A stretch of 64,000 nt of DNA from the NCBI GenBank assembly GCA_934255545.1, contig CAKQOE010000003.1, positions 1 through 64,000 on the forward strand, read 5' to 3'. Origin of the DNA: an uncultured Clostridia bacterium (GTDB taxonomy: Bacteria; Bacillota; Clostridia; Peptostreptococcales; Anaerovoracaceae). Under the pieces are notes generated by a model. It searched no databases and was not told the DNA's origin. It saw only the letters and a list, made by a program, of their open reading frames with translations. Position numbers and translations under genes: made by a program. Positions 60,076-64,000 of this stretch are shown here, piece by piece. Numbering within the stretch: position 1 is the first letter of the stretch; each line of letters starts with the position of its first letter.

Positions 60076-62613
60076 ATGAAAACATTAAAACTCACTGACA
60101 GCCTTTACTGGACAGGTGTGCTCGACCCGGATCTCAAGGTGTTTGACATAGTAATGACGCCTGAGTTCGGAACTACGTACAATTCTTACGTACTGAAAGG
60201 CAGCCGCGCTACGGCTCTGTTTGAGACTGCAAAGGAAGTATTCTGGGACGAGTATAAGGCTTCGCTTGAGAGCCTCGGAGTCATGGGGCATATAGATTAC
60301 GTCATCATGAACCATACTGAACCGGATCACGCCGGAAGTATCGCCAAGATACTCGAGCTCAACCCTATGGCTACAGTTGTCGGAACAGCTACTGCCATAA
60401 GCTTCTTAAAGGAGATAGCAAATAAGGACTTCAGAAATATAGCCGTAGCTGACGGAGATACTTTATCCCTTGGCGATAAGACACTGAAGTTCATGGTGCT
60501 TCCAAACCTCCACTGGCCTGACACTATGTATACTTACGTAGTTGAAGAAAAGGCGCTCTTCCCTTGCGATTCATTCGGTTCGCACTACAGCCATGAGGGC
60601 GTGCTGAGGAGCACGGTAACTGATGAAGAGGGTTACTGGAGAGCTACAAAGTATTATTTCGACGCTATAATCGGACCATTTAAGGATCCGTACATGCTCA
60701 ATGCGCTCGACCGTATAAAGGATCTTGATATTAAGCTGATCTGCCCGGGGCACGGTCCTGTGCATGACTGCAAGATCCCTGAGCTCATGCAGGTATACCG
60801 CGGATGGTGCGGAAGCGCTGCCCCGAAGAGCTCTGAAAAGCTCGTCGTTATACCGTATGTAAGCGCTTACGGTTACACAGGTCAGCTTGCTGAGCACATC
60901 GCGGCAGGCATAAAAGACCGCTGCAAGGATATCGAAGTACGCATGTACGACATGGTCACAGCTGACGCGGCGCAGGTAGGCGCTGAACTCGCTCAGGCAG
61001 ACGGCATACTCATGGGAACTCCGACGATAATCGGCGAGGCGCTTGCCCCTATATGGCAGCTCACGCTCGGAATGTTCCCGCCGACTCATAAGGGCAAGCT
61101 TGCGAGCGCATTCGGAAGCTATGGATGGAGCGGCGAAGGCGTGCCTCATATAATAGAACGCCTCAAACAGCTTCAGATGAGAGTCCTCGACGGATTCACT
61201 GTAAGACTCAGACCGAGCGATACACAGCTTCTCGACGCTCACGATTTCGGATACAACTTTGCGTGCGCACTGCTCAAGACTGCTCCTGAAAAGAGCACTG
61301 CAGTCTCAACAGGCGGCAAGATGCTCATGAAATGCCTCGTATGCGGCGAGATATTTGACGCTTCACTCGGCGCGTGCCCTGTATGCGGCGTAGGCCTCGA
61401 CAAGTGCGTTCCTGTAGAGTCTACGGAAACAACGTTCCGTCGTGATACAATGGAAAAATTTGTTATCATAGGCGGCGGCGCCGCAGCATTCAATGCGGCT
61501 GACGCGATACGCGCGAGAAACAGACAGGCTCATGTGACGATCATAACTAATGAAAAATACGTACCGTACAACAGACCTATGCTGACGAAAGCTCTGCTTT
61601 CAGACATATCCGGCAACAGACTTGCAATAGTGGGACCTGACTGGTATCAGATAAACAACATAGACGTAGTATTTGAAACAGAAGTAAGCTCAGTAGATGT
61701 ATACTCAAAGCGCGTTATGACATCAAAGGGCGCTTATGATTACGACAAGCTCATATACGCTCTCGGCGCACGCTGCTTCATCGCTCCGATACAGGGCGCA
61801 GATGCTCCGCATGTAGTTTCTGTAAGGAACATTGCCGACACAGAAAAAGCAAAGAGCCTGCTCAAGCCGGGCGCAAACGTAGTCTGCATAGGCGGCGGCG
61901 TTATGGGTCTCGAGGCAGCATGGGAGCTCAAGCAGGGCGGATACAGAGTGACAGTGCTTGAAGGCGCTCCGGGACTTCTTCCTAAGCAGCTCGATGATAA
62001 AGCTTCAGCTATGCTCGAGGGTATAGTTACAGGCTGCGGCATAGACGTAGTTACAGGCGCAGGCATATCACAGATAACTGCTTCAGACGTTAAGCTGAAC
62101 GACGGCAGGAGCTTCGCAGCTGACCTCGTCATAATGTCTACAGGCATGCGTCCAAACACTGCTATTGCAGAAGCGGCAGGCATAAAGACAGAAAACGGCT
62201 TCATATGCGTTGACGCTCACATGCATACGAGCGCTGCAGACGTTTACGCTTGCGGCGACTGCGTGACATATGACGGCCAGCCTCAGGCATTCTGGGCTCA
62301 GGCATCAGAAACAGGCAGGATAGCAGGAGCTGACGCAGCGGGAGAACCTCTGACATATTCACCACTCAGCGGTTCGCTTTCAATAAACGCGTTCAATACA
62401 TCTGTATTCGCAGTCGGCACGAACGGCAAGGACGCGCCGGACGAGTACACAACGTCTGAATTCCACGACCCTAAGCGCCATATCTATGCGAAGTACTTCT
62501 TCAGAAACAGCCGCCTTGCAGGCGCGATACTTGCAGGCGATACTTCAAGGATGGCGGATATAACAAAGGCCATGGAAGAAGGCGCGACGCAGCGCGAATT
62601 TCTCGGAATGTAA
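60076..62613 (+). CDS. Flavodiiron protein - rubredoxin-like - NADH oxidoreductase fusion
   Basis: 845 residues that could reduce O2 or NO on their own. Residues 1-245 form the diiron metallo-lactamase domain (NHTEPDHAGS, CDSFGSHYS, CPGHGPVHD). A flavodoxin domain follows (about 255-400; VIPYVSAYGYTGQLAEHI). A short rubredoxin-type motif (CLVCGEIF...CPVCGVG) comes next, then an NADH:rubredoxin reductase domain (FVIIGGGAAAFNAADAI, YNRPMLTKALL, GGGVMGLEAAWEL, DVYACGDCVTY). ATG 60076 follows GGAAGGAG; a TTG 33 bases earlier is unlikely. This gives an anaerobe oxidative-stress protection from one chain. Confidence 0.93.
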   Translation: MKTLKLTDSLYWTGVLDPDLKVFDIVMTPEFGTTYNSYVLKGSRATALFETAKEVFWDEYKASLESLGVMGHIDYVIMNHTEPDHAGSIAKILELNPMATVVGTATAISFLKEIANKDFRNIAVADGDTLSLGDKTLKFMVLPNLHWPDTMYTYVVEEKALFPCDSFGSHYSHEGVLRSTVTDEEGYWRATKYYFDAIIGPFKDPYMLNALDRIKDLDIKLICPGHGPVHDCKIPELMQVYRGWCGSAAPKSSEKLVVIPYVSAYGYTGQLAEHIAAGIKDRCKDIEVRMYDMVTADAAQVGAELAQADGILMGTPTIIGEALAPIWQLTLGMFPPTHKGKLASAFGSYGWSGEGVPHIIERLKQLQMRVLDGFTVRLRPSDTQLLDAHDFGYNFACALLKTAPEKSTAVSTGGKMLMKCLVCGEIFDASLGACPVCGVGLDKCVPVESTETTFRRDTMEKFVIIGGGAAAFNAADAIRARNRQAHVTIITNEKYVPYNRPMLTKALLSDISGNRLAIVGPDWYQINNIDVVFETEVSSVDVYSKRVMTSKGAYDYDKLIYALGARCFIAPIQGADAPHVVSVRNIADTEKAKSLLKPGANVVCIGGGVMGLEAAWELKQGGYRVTVLEGAPGLLPKQLDDKASAMLEGIVTGCGIDVVTGAGISQITASDVKLNDGRSFAADLVIMSTGMRPNTAIAEAAGIKTENGFICVDAHMHTSAADVYACGDCVTYDGQPQAFWAQASETGRIAGADAAGEPLTYSPLSGSLSINAFNTSVFAVGTNGKDAPDEYTTSEFHDPKRHIYAKYFFRNSRLAGAILAGDTSRMADITKAMEEGATQREFLGM

Positions 62614-62637
62614 TAAAGATAAGGAGATGATATCACT

Positions 62638-63177
62638 ATGAAGATCGCAGTGATCACAGGAAGCCCTCACAAGGACGGCACATCAGCTTTTCTGGCTGAT
62701 AATTTCATAAAAGGCGCGCAGGACGCGGGACACAGCGTTTACCGTTTTGATGCCGCTTTTAAAAATATAAGCCATTGCCAGGCGGACGAGTACTGTCACA
62801 CTCAGAACTGCAACCGCTGCGGCGTAAGCGACGACATGGACGAGCTCTACCCGCACCTGCTTGAGTGCGACCACCTTGTACTCGTATCACCGCTTCATTA
62901 TAATTCATTCTCTTCACAGCTCAAGACAGCTATAGACAGGATATACTGCATAGATAAAGAAATGCACCGCAAAGCGAGCGCGTCACTCATCGTTACATAC
63001 GAAGAAACAGATCTTGAGCCTGCAGTAGGCATCGTAGCTTCATTCAAGCAGATGCTCCGCTACTGGGGATGGGATGAAAAGAATATCCTCCTCGCAAAGG
63101 GATGTCCTGATATGGAGGCTCTGCTCCAGACAGAATACCCTAAGCAGGCGTATATAATGGGAAGAACACTGGCATAG
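62638..63177 (+). CDS. Flavodoxin-fold NAD(P)H-dependent FMN reductase
   Basis: 179 residues. FMN-binding ITGSPHKDGTSAFLADNFIKG, a Cys/His-rich insertion (QADEYCHTQNCNRCGVSDD) and SPLHYNSFSSQLKTAIDR. Members of this iron-sulfur-flavoprotein-like or WrbA-like family reduce quinones or flavins. AAGGAG precedes the start, 24 bases after the fusion protein, so they may share a transcript and a redox role. Confidence 0.88.
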   Translation: MKIAVITGSPHKDGTSAFLADNFIKGAQDAGHSVYRFDAAFKNISHCQADEYCHTQNCNRCGVSDDMDELYPHLLECDHLVLVSPLHYNSFSSQLKTAIDRIYCIDKEMHRKASASLIVTYEETDLEPAVGIVASFKQMLRYWGWDEKNILLAKGCPDMEALLQTEYPKQAYIMGRTLA

Positions 63178-63181
63178 ACCG

Positions 63182-63198
63182 CGTGCGCCCGGCGCACG
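63182..63198. repeat. GC hairpin with GCCCGGC core (cgtgcgc-ccg-gcgcacg)
   Basis: 7-bp arms, four bases after the reductase stop. Confidence 0.65.
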
Positions 63199-63257
63199 AC
63201 AAGCCGCAGGCCCATTCATACTGTTACAGAAATATACATAAAAATGCAATAACCTCG

Positions 63258-63320
63258 AAAATACTGCCCAAAGCCGTGACGGAAAATGATATCACCGTCC
63301 TGCCGAAGGGCAGTATTTTT
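63258..63320 (+). terminator. Terminator after the redox genes
   Basis: AAAATACTGCCC (63258-63269) pairs with GGGCAGTATTTT (63308-63319); an inner GACGG/CCGTC stem lies in the loop. T-run at the end. Confidence 0.8.
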
Positions 63321-63323
63321 ATG

Positions 63324-63339
63324 CGCGCGTCACCGCGCG
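63324..63339. repeat. GC hairpin (cgcgcg-tcac-cgcgcg)
   Basis: 6-bp arms; the TCAC loop also occurs in the hairpin at 22210-22225. Confidence 0.5.
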
Positions 63340-63352
63340 TGAAGCACCGCCG

Positions 63353-63466
63353 GTGACGGTAAGGGCCGGCTGGTACGAGGACCCTTACAATATAACAGGT
63401 GAAAATGGCGAAAGAAACGGTTACGGTCATGAATACCAGCAGGCTGCAGCGTCGTATACGAGCCGG
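63353..63466 (+). pseudogene. Remnant of a periplasmic-binding-type sensor domain
   Basis: The frame reads VTVRAGWYEDPYNITGENG then RNGYGHEYQQAAASYT, which closely resembles the start of SBP_bac_3-type sensor modules (VRVGYYE..., SGYGYEYLQ) in large clostridial signalling proteins. It should continue as GW.YEYV but turns into unrelated sequence, and no start or signal peptide precedes it. I read it as a deletion remnant. Confidence 0.6.
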
Positions 63467-63614
63467 GGTACAGTTGTTACTATCGTTCCTGAAACTTTTA
63501 TTGCTGGCAAGTTTTATTGCAATTGCTATTTGAAGCGGCGGATAGTAAAATCAAAGTGTATATTATGCAGTTTGGAACTTATTAGATAAATATATCTATG
63601 ATATGGGGGATAAA

Positions 63615-64000
63615 ATGGCGGAAGAACTGAAACTGCCGGTCGGTATAGAAAATTTCAGAGAGATAAGAGAGATGGGGTTCTACTATGTCGATAAAACAGG
63701 ACTGATAGAAGAGCTCCTTGAACAGTGGGGAAAGGTAAATCTGTTTACAAGGCCGAGGCGCTTTGGCAAAACTCTTAATATGAGCATGTTAAAATATTTT
63801 CTTGAGATCGGTGCTGACAATACTCTGTTTGACGGACTTTATATATCTCAGAATGAAAAGCTTTGCGAACAGTATCTGGGAAAGTTTCCGGTTATTTTTA
63901 TTACGTTGAAAAATGTAGACGGGCTTACATTTGACGAAGCGCAATATCGCATGAAAGAGCTCATAGCAAAAGAAGCCGAACGCTTCAGTTTTCTGAAAGA
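63615..64000 (+). CDS. AAA-ATPase-like / PD-(D/E)XK protein, N-terminal part
   Basis: Starts at ATG 63615 after a GGGGGA-type site and runs off the window, 128 codons seen. MAEELKLPVGIENFREIREM, YYVDKTGLIEELLEQ, then FTRPRRFGKTLNMSMLKYF as an atypical P-loop (RPRRFGKT). This is the common start of the AAA-like ATPase family with a C-terminal DUF1703 nuclease-like domain, often multicopy in gut Clostridia and Bacteroides. The C-terminal part is not visible. Confidence 0.85.
   Translation, partial: MAEELKLPVGIENFREIREMGFYYVDKTGLIEELLEQWGKVNLFTRPRRFGKTLNMSMLKYFLEIGADNTLFDGLYISQNEKLCEQYLGKFPVIFITLKNVDGLTFDEAQYRMKELIAKEAERFSFLK

Larger units (their letters stand above)
63178..63614. other. Intergenic with hairpins, terminator and a gene remnant
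   Basis: Holds two GC hairpins, a long terminator and a truncated coding fragment (63353-63466). After 63480 it becomes AT-rich, the leader of the last gene. Confidence 0.55.

Overview
The window reads as a chromosomal segment of a strictly anaerobic, gut-type clostridium (Bacillota, Clostridia; family not resolved by eye). Pointers are strong AGGAGG-type ribosome sites, S-layer homology (SLH) proteins, an agr-type peptide quorum-sensing locus, a flavodiiron O2/NO-scavenging protein, an AroD-AroK fusion and a glycyl-radical-enzyme microcompartment. I saw no rRNA, tRNA, CRISPR array, phage or insertion sequence. Genes lie mostly on the + strand.

Layout. 0.3-5.4 kb: a 1,695-residue SLH surface protein. 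5.8-11.7 kb: a divergent Tad/Flp-like secretion or pilus operon (CpaB, TadZ, TadA, TadB, TadC, two mini pilin-like proteins, two TadE-like proteins). 11.9-15.8 kb: thrS, a DUF2007 protein and AroD-AroK. 16.1-19.7 kb: an APC permease, a crotonase-family enzyme and a CoA-transferase, followed by a convergent sensor kinase. 21-22 kb: an Rpn-family nuclease with a C-terminal octapeptide repeat. 22.3-26.5 kb: agrD, a secreted amidase-like protein, agrB, a LytTR regulator and a GHKL kinase. 26.5-30.9 kb: a dicarboxylate/amino-acid symporter, a homocysteine methyltransferase-MTHFR fusion and a methyltransferase.

31-53.3 kb holds a complete choline-degrading (cut, GRM2-like) microcompartment locus. 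CutC and its activase CutD would split choline into trimethylamine and acetaldehyde. A CoA-acylating aldehyde dehydrogenase, PduL and an EutQ-like protein would carry acetaldehyde to acetyl-CoA, acetyl phosphate and acetate. Nine shell proteins, an EutJ-like chaperone, two EutP-like GTPases, a PduS-like flavo/iron-sulfur protein and a DMT-type transporter complete it. Upstream sits a poorly characterised module: TPR protein, DUF4037 nucleotidyltransferase-like protein, paired SMR exporter, DUF4125 protein and a MerR regulator. The module and the main cut operon each start at a promoter with the same TTGACCTTCC -35 region and an unusual 20-bp spacer, which points to the MerR protein as a shared switch.

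53.6-63.2 kb: an SLH protein with a CehA/McbA-type PHP domain, an iron alcohol dehydrogenase (the likely ethanol branch), an Old-Yellow-Enzyme-type protein with an Fe-S motif, a flavodiiron/rubredoxin/NADH-reductase fusion and a flavodoxin-fold reductase. The window ends in a truncated sensor fragment and the start of an AAA-ATPase-like gene.

The most unusual non-coding signal is a set of about twenty short GC-rich hairpins between genes. Their arms differ in sequence but stay complementary, often around a GCCCGGC core. The most unusual protein signals are an aldehyde dehydrogenase paralog with serine in place of the catalytic cysteine, a shell protein with a long acidic linker and a Rho_N/SAP-like tail, and a Tad-like system whose two ATPases have altered P-loops.
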